The notes: generated by a model not told the origin, from the letters alone. DNA of 8,218 nucleotides from Cyanobacteria bacterium UBA11153 (GCA_003511885.1 DOIX01000238.1:577-8794); one strand, 5' to 3'. Positions 1 to 5,876 are shown, counted from the first letter of the stretch. Translations and numbers: made by a program.

Positions 1-47
1 GGGTTTGAGGAATTGAAAATGTCCTAACCGTCCTGGCGGTTGCTATA
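1..47 (+). repeat. Diverged dispersed repeat, copy 1
   Basis: This stretch aligns without gaps to 3964-4010. I count 37 of 47 identical bases, with 21 of the first 23 matching (TTGAGGAATTGA.AATGTC), and weaker similarity continues for about 20 bases beyond. Within this copy AACCG (26-30) and CGGTT (37-41) can form a short hairpin around TCCTGG. Both copies lie a short distance upstream of an ATG with a good ribosome binding site (82 here, 4085 there). It starts at the window edge, so it may extend further left. I do not recognise the element. It could be a small non-autonomous mobile element, a relic of a transposase gene end, or a structured leader RNA. Confidence 0.55.
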
Positions 48-286
48 TCTTCTTCACTGATACTTAAGATATAGGAGAAACATGTCTCTCTCTATGGGCG
101 GGAAGAATGGACTGCCCAGCTATCAAAGGAAAGTCGATTGGATACTATCTAGCTTGATTCCTCTATGCGTTTATCTCAAGCAACGCTTTGGTCAGTGCAG
201 TGGTACGATCGCCTTGGTGATTAAGATGATAGGGCACTGCGCCATGATGTACCCAAATCATTTCCTCTGAGTAATTATCAAGTTTT

Positions 287-294
287 GCGATCGC
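287..294. repeat. HIP1 octameric palindrome (first of five)
   Basis: GCGATCGC is the highly iterated palindrome of many cyanobacterial genomes. Further exact copies are at 1876-1883, 4347-4354, 6714-6721 and 7268-7275, about one per 1.6 kb. That is far above chance at this base composition and is the clearest taxonomic signal in the window. Four of the five lie inside coding sequence. Confidence 0.9.
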
Positions 295-381
295 ATCCCT
301 CCCCCAATCCCCTAAAATATCAGGTGTTAAACTCATCTGGTATTATTTATAGTTTAAATTAAAATTATGCTTGAGAAGTTG

Positions 382-385
382 GGAG
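382..385 (+). promoter_or_regulatory. Ribosome binding site deciding the start at 394
   Basis: GGAG lies eight bases before the ATG at 394. The earlier in-frame ATG at 367 has no Shine-Dalgarno-like sequence in front of it, so the shorter protein is preferred. Confidence 0.6.
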
Positions 386-393
386 AAACAAAG

Positions 394-627
394 ATGAGTC
401 AATCTGTAGTAAATTGTCCCCGCCGTCGTGGTCGGGTGTTTCCTGAATATAAGTGGTCTCCGGAAAAATTAGCGAGATGGCAAGCGGAAATTGATAGTTT
501 TGGTCAGCGGTGTAAAGTTGTTTGGCTTCGTGTTTGTCCAGATTTAATTAAAGATCATTACAACTGGTTTATCATGATTGAGCCAGAAAGTGGGGATTAT
601 TTTATCGACAACCCAAACCAGGATTAA
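394..627 (+). CDS. Small conserved cyanobacterial hypothetical protein, probably C-terminally truncated
   Basis: The product is a 77-residue soluble protein with no signal peptide or membrane segment. It has a basic arginine-rich N-terminus (PRRRGRVFPEYKWSPEKL) followed by WQAEIDSFGQRC and an HYNWFIMIEPESGDYFID block. From memory, this pattern belongs to a family of roughly 100-residue cyanobacterial proteins of unknown function. Members usually continue after YFID with an acidic helix and a conserved Asn-Glu-Thr-Gly end. Here the frame stops five residues after YFID, 12 bases from the 3' end of the convergent Uma2 gene, so the C-terminal third seems lost. The longer reading from 367 adds nine residues but lacks a ribosome binding site. 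No function can be assigned. The family resemblance is recalled rather than computed. Confidence 0.65.
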   Translation: MSQSVVNCPRRRGRVFPEYKWSPEKLARWQAEIDSFGQRCKVVWLRVCPDLIKDHYNWFIMIEPESGDYFIDNPNQD

Positions 628-639
628 TTTCGATCCTAT

Positions 640-1224
640 TCAAATATCAATACCTGGAAAAACTTTAGATAAATCCAGCGATAAATCTGGGAAACAAGGC
701 AAGACAATAGATTTATTCGGCAAAACAATATGCTTGACACTATAGCCAAAATTTCCCTTTAAATCCAGATAAGGTTCGCTGTAAGTTTCTAAGCAATTTT
801 GGATGAGATTAAATAGCCAATAGTCAGAAATTCCGGCTTCAGCATAGAGAGGTAGCTTAACTTCTAGGTCATGTTTTAAGGTAGAGTCGGCAATTTCAAT
901 TAACAGGAGAATATCTGATGGGTTAGGATGGCCTGATAGATAATTATCAGCTCGTTTTTTAACGATCGCAAAATCTGGTTCTGGTTCGCTATTAGGTGAT
1001 AGGATAATTGGATCTTGACATCTTAATGTGGCTCGACGCGCTGTGAGTGCTGCTAACTCACTCAATAAGTTGCTGCAACAGGTTGTATGAGGTGTGCCCT
1101 TGGCTGCCATTTCGATAATTTCTCCGCGAATTAATTCAACCCTGTCATCTTCCGTGAAAAATTCCAAGTCTGCTAAACGGTGATACTCTTCAATTGTAAA
1201 GCGTTTGGCTCTTGTCAAAGTCAT
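640..1224 (-). CDS. Uma2 family (DUF820) putative restriction-endonuclease-like protein
   Basis: The product is 194 residues from the ATG at 1224. An upstream in-frame ATG at 1284 would add 20 residues unlike the family, whereas MTLTRAKRFTIEEYHRLADL is a typical Uma2 beginning. The N-terminal block ends in DDRVELIRGEIIEM (27-39). The PD-(D/E)XK-like core follows: PEPDFAIVKK with D84, then LLLIEIADST with E110, and K123 in the DLEVKLPLYAEAGISDYWLFNL segment (119-140). All three presumed metal-binding or catalytic positions are present, so the fold looks intact. Uma2 proteins are present in very many copies per genome in filamentous cyanobacteria and their substrate is unknown; nuclease activity is inferred from the fold. 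The gene converges on the 394-627 gene and diverges from the Omp85 gene, so it is likely transcribed alone. Confidence 0.88.
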   Translation of the reverse strand: MTLTRAKRFTIEEYHRLADLEFFTEDDRVELIRGEIIEMAAKGTPHTTCCSNLLSELAALTARRATLRCQDPIILSPNSEPEPDFAIVKKRADNYLSGHPNPSDILLLIEIADSTLKHDLEVKLPLYAEAGISDYWLFNLIQNCLETYSEPYLDLKGNFGYSVKHIVLPNKSIVLPCFPDLSLDLSKVFPGIDI

Positions 1225-1375
1225 ATCTTTATTCCCAATCCTTTTATATCTATATTGTAATTGTGGCAGATGCCCAGGTGGCACAACCTCTGGAACATAA
1301 TTTTTTCTGCCCCAGTCAGCTTAAATAAAGCAAAGGAAATTTTCACCAAACACACTGACTGTCGAGGCTATCTCT

Positions 1376-3355
1376 ATGTTATACAAAGCTATTGCTCTTT
1401 CCACTTTGGCAGCCATTGTTGCTTCTGAGTTAAGTCAACAGGTACTTGCCAATCCCAACCCTACAACCGCTCAACCTCCATCGACAGCCAGAAACTATGT
1501 TGTACCCGTGCAAGGAGCGCCGGAAAATCAGCCATCTGTGCTAGTTGCTGCACCAGAGGTGAGTCAAACTAGAGAGTTTACTTCGGCTACTTCGGGTAAA
1601 TCTCCAACTTCTCTAAGAAGTCGGGGAGTTGATGGGAGAAATAATGATATTGCTGTACTTGCCACAGATGTTAAAGTAGTAGGGGCGAGTGAGGAATTAC
1701 AGCAGGTGGTATTGAGAACTATTGCTACTCGCCCAGGAGGGCAAACTAATCAAAGCCAGATTAATAAAGATGTCGAGGCTATTTTAAATACGGGTTTATT
1801 TGCCGATGCTAAGGTAAGTCAGTCTAGTCACAGAGATGGCTGGAATGTAGTTTATCAGGTACAGCCTGTAGTTTTGCGATCGCTACAACTATCCGGTAAC
1901 AAAGTCCTTACCCCAGAAATTGCTAATAATATCTTTAAATCTCAGTTGGGTAAACCTGTGAGTCTGGCAGGATTGCGAGATGGAGTGAAACAGGTCAGTC
2001 AATGGTATAAAGATAATGGTTATATTTTAGCTCAGGTATTGGATGTTCAATCTACTTCTGATGGGGCTATTTCTCTGAAGGTAGTCGAAGGTGTAGTTGG
2101 TGATATTAAGCTGAATTTCCTTGATGAAAAGGGGGAATCTACTAAAGGGAGAACTCGCGAAGATTATATCAAGCGAGAAATAAAAATGCAACCTGGTGAA
2201 GTATTTAAGGTAGATGCAGCTAGAGCTGATTTACAACAGCTTTATCAGTTGGGATTATTTGATAAAGTTGATGTTGCCCTCAATGGTGATGGCTCAGATG
2301 TGGATGTAATCTATAATATAACGGAAAGACAATCTCGTGGGGTAAATGCTGGGGCTGGTTATGACAATGATAATGGTATTTTCGGCACAATTAGCTATAA
2401 CGACCAGAATTTGGGTGGAGTAAATCAGAAGCTAGGAGTTAATGTCCAATTCAGTCGTCGCGATTTACAATTTGACGGTAATTATGGCAAACCTTACCAA
2501 GCTAGCAATCCCGATTCTCCTGGTTACAATGTTAATGTATTTCGCCGTCGTTCCGTATCTCAAACCTTTGATGGTGATGTGGATTTAGCTAATGGAGATA
2601 ATCCCCGCGAAGGGCAATTTGGTGGCGGGGTTAGTCTGTCGAAACCAATTGATGGTTGGAATACGTCGGTAGGATTAAATTACACTCGTACCAGTATTCG
2701 GGATAGTAAGGGACAAATTACTCCATTAGATGAACAAGGTAATCAACTCACCTTGAGCGGTACAGGTGTTGATGACTTAGTTACCCTATCTGCTGGAATA
2801 GCTAAAGATAGACGAGATAATCCAGCTAATCCTACTCAAGGAAATCTGGTGCGTTTGAGTACGGAACAGTCTATTCCTGTTGGTAATGGTAATATTTTAA
2901 TGAATCGCCTTCAGGCAAACTATTCCCAATACGTGCCAATTAAACTATTTGGTGGCAGTAAACCAGAAGTATTAGCATTTAATGTCCAAGGTGGTACAGT
3001 CATTGGTGATTTAGCGCCTTATCGCGCCTTTAATTTAGGAGGTGCGAATTCCGTGCGAGGTTATGGTACAGGTGATGTGGGCACTGGGCGGAGTTATGTG
3101 GCAGCATCGGCAGAATATCGCATTCCTTTATTTAATCCTGTAGGTGCTGTTTTATTTGCTGATTTTGCTTCCGATTTGGGTTCAGGTGATACAGTATTAG
3201 GAGAACCTGGAGTAGTGCGCGGCAAACCAGGAACAGGCTTTGGTTATGGTGCAGGCGTGCGAGTTAATTCACCCATAGGCATAATTCGCGCTGATTTAGG
3301 ATTTAATCAGGAAGGAGAAAGCAAAGTTCAAGTTGGTTTAGGTCAAAAGTTTTGA
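1376..3355 (+). CDS. Omp85 / BamA-TamA family outer-membrane beta-barrel protein
   Basis: This 659-residue protein should be exported and inserted in the outer membrane. Residues 1-25 look like a Sec signal peptide (LSTLAAIVASELSQQVLA, cleavage probably after A25). A Pro/Ser/Thr-rich linker runs to about 90. Three POTRA-like repeats follow at about 95-164, 165-240 and 241-318; the second and third contain the typical GNKVLTPEI and LYQLGLFDKV helices. The C-terminal barrel covers about 320-659 and includes DRRDNPANPTQGN (478-490), the Omp85 hallmark VRGY (560-563), expected on the lumen-inserted loop L6, and a terminal Phe that fits a Bam recognition signal. Cyanobacteria carry a larger essential Omp85 plus shorter paralogues; the compact length suggests one of the shorter type, but the substrate cannot be read from sequence. 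GAGG at 1364-1367 supports the start. The next gene is far away and a terminator follows, so it is probably monocistronic. Confidence 0.92.
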   Translation: MLYKAIALSTLAAIVASELSQQVLANPNPTTAQPPSTARNYVVPVQGAPENQPSVLVAAPEVSQTREFTSATSGKSPTSLRSRGVDGRNNDIAVLATDVKVVGASEELQQVVLRTIATRPGGQTNQSQINKDVEAILNTGLFADAKVSQSSHRDGWNVVYQVQPVVLRSLQLSGNKVLTPEIANNIFKSQLGKPVSLAGLRDGVKQVSQWYKDNGYILAQVLDVQSTSDGAISLKVVEGVVGDIKLNFLDEKGESTKGRTREDYIKREIKMQPGEVFKVDAARADLQQLYQLGLFDKVDVALNGDGSDVDVIYNITERQSRGVNAGAGYDNDNGIFGTISYNDQNLGGVNQKLGVNVQFSRRDLQFDGNYGKPYQASNPDSPGYNVNVFRRRSVSQTFDGDVDLANGDNPREGQFGGGVSLSKPIDGWNTSVGLNYTRTSIRDSKGQITPLDEQGNQLTLSGTGVDDLVTLSAGIAKDRRDNPANPTQGNLVRLSTEQSIPVGNGNILMNRLQANYSQYVPIKLFGGSKPEVLAFNVQGGTVIGDLAPYRAFNLGGANSVRGYGTGDVGTGRSYVAASAEYRIPLFNPVGAVLFADFASDLGSGDTVLGEPGVVRGKPGTGFGYGAGVRVNSPIGIIRADLGFNQEGESKVQVGLGQKF

Positions 3356-3377
3356 TCGAGAATAGGAAGTGGGGAGT

Positions 3378-3426
3378 GGGGCTGTCTTGTGTTTGGAAAT
3401 CCTGCCATCCCCTCAGCCCCTTTTTT
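3378..3426 (+). terminator. Probable intrinsic terminator after the Omp85 gene
   Basis: GGGGCTG (3378-3384) pairs perfectly with CAGCCCC (3414-3420), and six T follow directly (3421-3426). It sits 22 bases after the Omp85 stop codon. The 29-base loop is larger than usual, but the GC-rich 7-bp stem plus T-run fits factor-independent termination on the plus strand. Confidence 0.65.
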
Positions 3427-3437
3427 ATAGGGCTTTC

Positions 3438-3587
3438 CTGGACTTTAGACTAATTTCACCTCCTAATTCACCAAAGCCTCTCTGGATAAGACTTTGAGGA
3501 GTTGTCAATGATTTTAATTCTTATAAGCTGTAAACATTATATAGCAATGGTTTTAGGCTACAAAAAAAGATTTAGTCTAAACTCCAG
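3438..3587. repeat. 150-bp element with 16-bp imperfect terminal inverted repeats
   Basis: The left arm CTGGACTTTAGACTAA (3438-3453) and the reverse complement of 3572-3587 (CTGGAGTTTAGACTAA) agree at 15 of 16 positions. The 118 bases between them have no coding potential. Size and layout resemble a MITE (a non-autonomous transposable element), but I see no target-site duplication. Alternatively, each end contains a palindrome of the form TTTAGNCTAA(A), so the two ends could be paired protein-binding sites. Confidence 0.5.
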
Positions 3588-3610
3588 AGGTGAGTGAGCT
3601 ACACTCGGAA

Positions 3611-3697
3611 GGGCGAAGCATTCTCGTCTGAAAATACTGGTTTAACCAAGAGGTTACTTACAAGAATGCTAGGCTTCGCCACGCTTCGCTAACGCCC
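3611..3697. repeat. Palindromic GGCGAAGC-type cyanobacterial interspersed repeat
   Basis: GGGCGAAGCATTC (3611-3623) is mirrored by GAATGC...TTCGCC at 3664-3680, interrupted by a five-base bulge. The inner tip holds a smaller palindrome, TGGTTTAACCA (3638-3648). The right side continues with the tract CTTCGCCACGCTTCGCTAACGCC, a sequence style scattered in many copies through intergenic DNA of filamentous cyanobacteria. This appears to be a degenerate copy of such a repeat. It has no coding content and would form a cruciform or RNA hairpin. Confidence 0.6.
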
Positions 3698-3714
3698 CTA
3701 CCCATAACTCTAAT

Positions 3715-3741
3715 AAGCTGCTACGTATTTAAACTGTATAT
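3715..3741. repeat. 27-base dispersed repeat, copy 1
   Basis: AAGCTGCT, four variable bases, then ATTTAAACTGTATAT recurs at 8175-8201 with 24 of 27 identical bases and identical spacing. The last 15 bases are an exact match. No function is recognised. The two copies lie in the two longest gene-free stretches of the window. Confidence 0.55.
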
Positions 3742-3834
3742 TTTCCCTTTAGGAAAAAATCGCTCAAACCCTCTCCCCTGCCCCCCTGCTCTGTAATTTT
3801 TCCACGGAAAATGAAATAGCCCTGCTTTTTAAGG

Positions 3835-3859
3835 GGGAGAATTTGTTTCAAATTCTCTC
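3835..3859. other. Strong hairpin-forming palindrome
   Basis: GAGAATTTG (3837-3845), loop TTT, then CAAATTCTC (3849-3857) is a perfect 9-bp stem. It is extendable by one G-T and one G-C pair to 3835-3859. It ends seven bases before the -35 element of the candidate promoter for the nucleotidyltransferase genes. It could insulate that promoter from upstream transcription or be a regulator-binding site. The nearest T-rich run is about ten bases away, so it is not a clear intrinsic terminator. Confidence 0.5.
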
Positions 3860-3865
3860 AGGAAG

Positions 3866-3894
3866 TTGTTTTTGTATTATTTATGTAGTATAAT
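3866..3894 (+). promoter_or_regulatory. Candidate sigma70-type promoter for the nucleotidyltransferase pair
   Basis: TTGTTT (3866-3871) and a perfect TATAAT (3889-3894) are separated by 17 bases. Transcription would start near 3901, giving a leader of about 184 bases before the ATG at 4085. It is the best promoter match I found in the window. No experimental support is available. Confidence 0.55.
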
Positions 3895-3902
3895 AGATTC
3901 AA

Positions 3903-4084
3903 TCCCGGAGGTATAGCGAGGGACTTTCTTGCTATTGGCTCGGGAAGAAAGCTGTAAAATCAAGGGGTTGAGGAATTGAGAATGTCGGGGCTGCCCTGGT
4001 GGTTGCTGTAAATCCTCTTCAGCCATCACTTGCAGTCATGCAAATGGGGATATTTACCCCTGAAATAGAGGGGAGGCGATTGTA
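3903..4084 (+). promoter_or_regulatory. Putative structured 5' leader of the nucleotidyltransferase genes
   Basis: The predicted transcript opens with a long hairpin. TCCCG (3903-3907) pairs with CGGGA (3941-3945). After a symmetric five-by-five internal loop, ATAGCGAG (3913-3920) pairs with CTTGCTAT (3928-3935) using one G-U. A GAGGA/TCCTC pairing (3970-3974 with 4014-4018) can enclose the GGGGCTG...GGTTGC segment. TTGCA/TGCAA (4030-4034 with 4039-4043) and GGGG/CCCC (4046-4049 with 4057-4060) are further short stems. Some stems may be fortuitous. The leader ends in GGAGG (4072-4076), eight bases before the ATG. It matches no riboswitch class that I recognise. Confidence 0.4.
3964..4010 (+). 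repeat. Diverged dispersed repeat, copy 2
   Basis: This is the partner of the repeat at 1-47, in the same orientation, with 37 of 47 identical bases. It lies inside the putative leader of the nucleotidyltransferase genes. In the frame that continues to 4085 both copies read stop-Gly-Ile-Glu-Asn-Val, so any protein-coding ancestor is already interrupted. Confidence 0.55.
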
Positions 4085-5032
4085 ATGAATCCTAACTTAG
4101 TTTTACCAGTGGGTACGCAAATCGTCACCCGCGTCGAAATTAGAAATACTACCAATGAATTAATCTGTTTGCGCGGCGCAGTAGGTGTCATCGTCAAAGC
4201 GCCAACAGACAATTCCCACTCCTATCGCATCCGCTTACCAAACGAAATTGAAATTACCCTGCAACGTCACGAATTCAGTATTCGCAAGCATTTTCAACAA
4301 GAAGGATTAGATCGTAGTAGAGATATTTTAAAGGATTTGAACCTTTGCGATCGCATTATCTATCGTTGTATTGTCGGCTCTAGGGCATTTGGTTTGGATG
4401 ATGACAACTCCGATACGGATTTTCGGGGAATTTACTTGCCACCTGCCGAGATACACTGGTCTCTCTATGGTATCCCAGAACAAATAGAAAATAAAGATAA
4501 CCAAGAATGCTATTGGGAACTTCAAAAATTTTTAATTCTTGCACTCAAAGCTAATCCCAATATTTTAGAGTGTCTCTATACTCCTTTGGTAGAAACAGCG
4601 ACACCTATTGCCGAAGAATTACTAGGAATACGGGATATTTTTCTATCTCAATTAGTCTATCAAACCTACAACGGCTACGTCATCTCCCAATTTAAGAAAA
4701 TGGAACAGGATCTCCGTAGCATTGGCAAAATTAGATTAAAACATGCCATGCACTTAATTCGCCTGTTACTATCAGGTATCTCTATCCTCAAATATGGATT
4801 TGTTCCCGTCAAAGTTGAAGCTTATCGAGAACAACTACTAGCCATTCGTCGTGGTGAAATCCTGTGGGAAGATGTCAACGCTTGGCGGTTAAGTTTGCAT
4901 CAGGAATTTGACAGAGCCTTATCTCATACATCATTACCACAACGCCCTGATTATGAAAAAGCTAATCGGTTTTTAATCAAAGCACGTCGCCTAGAAGCTT
5001 TATCTTGGCTTGAAAAATGCCCCAATTTTTAG
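4085..5032 (+). CDS. Nucleotidyltransferase of the COG3541 (YcgL/RlaP-like) family with N-terminal SH3-like domain
   Basis: The product is 315 residues, cytosolic, with no signal or membrane segment. Residues 1-70 form a beta-rich module (VGTQIVTRVEI, GAVGVIVKAP, YRIRLPN, HEFSIRK) resembling a small SH3-like barrel, plausibly a nucleic-acid contact. The catalytic core has the DNA polymerase beta-type signature GSRAFGL (98-104) then SDTDFRG (109-115), with D110 and D112 as metal ligands; the third carboxylate is probably E145. NPNILECLYTPL (158-169) and a helical region with LKHAMHLIRLLLSGI (218-232) complete the fold. From established work, the RlaP branch is linked to RNA repair together with RNA ligases. 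No ligase is present here, so substrate and role remain inferred. GGAGG at 4072-4076 fixes the start. A related but distinct nucleotidyltransferase follows 88 bases downstream. Confidence 0.85.
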   Translation: MNPNLVLPVGTQIVTRVEIRNTTNELICLRGAVGVIVKAPTDNSHSYRIRLPNEIEITLQRHEFSIRKHFQQEGLDRSRDILKDLNLCDRIIYRCIVGSRAFGLDDDNSDTDFRGIYLPPAEIHWSLYGIPEQIENKDNQECYWELQKFLILALKANPNILECLYTPLVETATPIAEELLGIRDIFLSQLVYQTYNGYVISQFKKMEQDLRSIGKIRLKHAMHLIRLLLSGISILKYGFVPVKVEAYREQLLAIRRGEILWEDVNAWRLSLHQEFDRALSHTSLPQRPDYEKANRFLIKARRLEALSWLEKCPNF

Positions 5033-5039
5033 TATTGCT

Positions 5040-5105
5040 AGAAACCTACTTTCTCGTAAGTGCTGTGACGAATTTGAGTGGTTTGTCAAAAGAAACCCGG
5101 TTTCT
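5040..5105. repeat. AGAAACC palindrome element between the two nucleotidyltransferases
   Basis: AGAAACC-C-GGTTTCT (5091-5105) is a perfect palindrome with 7-base arms. A weaker relative, AGAAA-CCTAC-TTTCT (5040-5054), lies at the other end of the intergenic gap. AGAAACCGGGTTTCT-like units are frequent interspersed repeats in filamentous cyanobacteria, as far as I recall. The element fills most of the 88-base spacer and ends two bases before the AGAGG ribosome binding site at 5108-5112. A hairpin in the mRNA could therefore affect processing or translation of the second gene. Confidence 0.6.
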
Positions 5106-5107
5106 GA

Positions 5108-5112
5108 AGAGG
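5108..5112 (+). promoter_or_regulatory. Ribosome binding site deciding the start at 5121
   Basis: AGAGG lies eight bases before the ATG at 5121. An in-frame ATG at 5010 would overlap the previous gene and encode an unrelated 37-residue extension across the palindromic repeat, so 5121 is preferred. Confidence 0.65.
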
Positions 5113-5120
5113 ATTCCTAC

Positions 5121-5876
5121 ATGAATAAAGAAGAAAAACTTAAAAAAATCGTTGCGTCTCAACCCTATCCCCTATTATTTGCTACCATTAGCGGCGCACA
5201 TCTCTATGGCTTTGCCTCACCCGATTCAGACTACGATGTGCGAGGCTCTCATATTTTAAGTCTACCAGAAGTTTTGCGACTGGAGCCGCGACAGGAAACG
5301 ATTGAAATCTCCGAAACTAGAGATGAAATTGAACTAGATTTAGTCACTCATGACATCAAAAAGTTCTTTGCCCTCCTTTTGAAAAAGAATGGCTATGTTT
5401 TGGAACAATTATATTCTCCCCTGATTATTCATACCACAGCCCAACATCAAGAATTAAAAGGGATAGCCAAACGCTGTATCACTCGCTACCACAACCATCA
5501 TTACTTAGGTTTTGCCCGCACCCAATGGCATCTCTTTGAAAAGGAAAGCCCCAGACGTGTCAAACCCCTACTTTATGTTTATCGGGTACTCCTTACTGGT
5601 ATCCACTTGATGCAAACTGGTGAAATAGAAGCTAACCTCCTCGCATTAAATCAATCTTTCAAGTTGCCTTATATTTCTGATTTAATTGCCCGGAAGGTGG
5701 CAGGAGATGAACAATCTTTGTTTGGGGATGTTAACCTTGACTTTTATCAGTCTGAATATAATCGTTTGTGTCAGGAATTATTGGATGTTTCTGAGTCTAG
5801 TTGGTTGCCTAGTGCACCCTTAGCTAAAAATGATTTGAACGATTTATTGGTGAGGGTGAGACTTGCTAATGGTTAA
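5121..5876 (+). CDS. Second COG3541 (YcgL/RlaP-like) predicted nucleotidyltransferase
   Basis: The product is 251 residues and cytosolic. After a short N-terminal helix, ISGAHLYGF (23-31) and SPDSDYDVRG (33-42) form the polymerase beta-type active-site loop, with D37 and D39 as metal ligands; D73 or D78 is the likely third carboxylate. The usual Gly-Ser of the loop is Gly-Ala here (G25-A26), while the DxD pair is intact, so activity is plausible. KKNGYVLEQLYSPL (88-101) and RRVKPLLYVYRVLLTGIHLM (145-164) match in position the NPN.LE.LY.PL and helical segments of the preceding protein. The pair therefore shares domain layout but is strongly diverged. This protein lacks the SH3-like module. It probably shares a transcript with the upstream gene. 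The reaction (nucleotide transfer, perhaps to RNA ends) is inferred from the family. Confidence 0.83.
   Translation: MNKEEKLKKIVASQPYPLLFATISGAHLYGFASPDSDYDVRGSHILSLPEVLRLEPRQETIEISETRDEIELDLVTHDIKKFFALLLKKNGYVLEQLYSPLIIHTTAQHQELKGIAKRCITRYHNHHYLGFARTQWHLFEKESPRRVKPLLYVYRVLLTGIHLMQTGEIEANLLALNQSFKLPYISDLIARKVAGDEQSLFGDVNLDFYQSEYNRLCQELLDVSESSWLPSAPLAKNDLNDLLVRVRLANG

Larger units (their letters stand above)
48..393. other. Gene-poor stretch, no supported gene
   Basis: No convincing coding region was found. An ATG at 82 has an AGGAG six bases upstream and opens a 62-codon frame ending at 270. The predicted product resembles nothing I know and shows no domain, so I do not call it. One HIP1 octamer lies at 287-294. 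The AT-rich segment at 336-366 (TATTATTTATAG) is plausible promoter territory for the gene starting at 394, but I see no clear -35/-10 pair. Confidence 0.5.

Noticed and set aside
82..270. 62-codon open frame with AGGAG six bases before the ATG
   Set aside because: No recognisable domain or family pattern; it lies just after a dispersed repeat in gene-poor DNA. The ribosome binding site keeps it possible but not enough to call.
3901..4084. Possible transposon (IS200/IS605) right end with guide RNA
   Set aside because: Hairpins and a stop-interrupted frame are suggestive, but there is no tnpA or tnpB gene, no recognisable C-terminal TnpB motif and no target sequence to support it.
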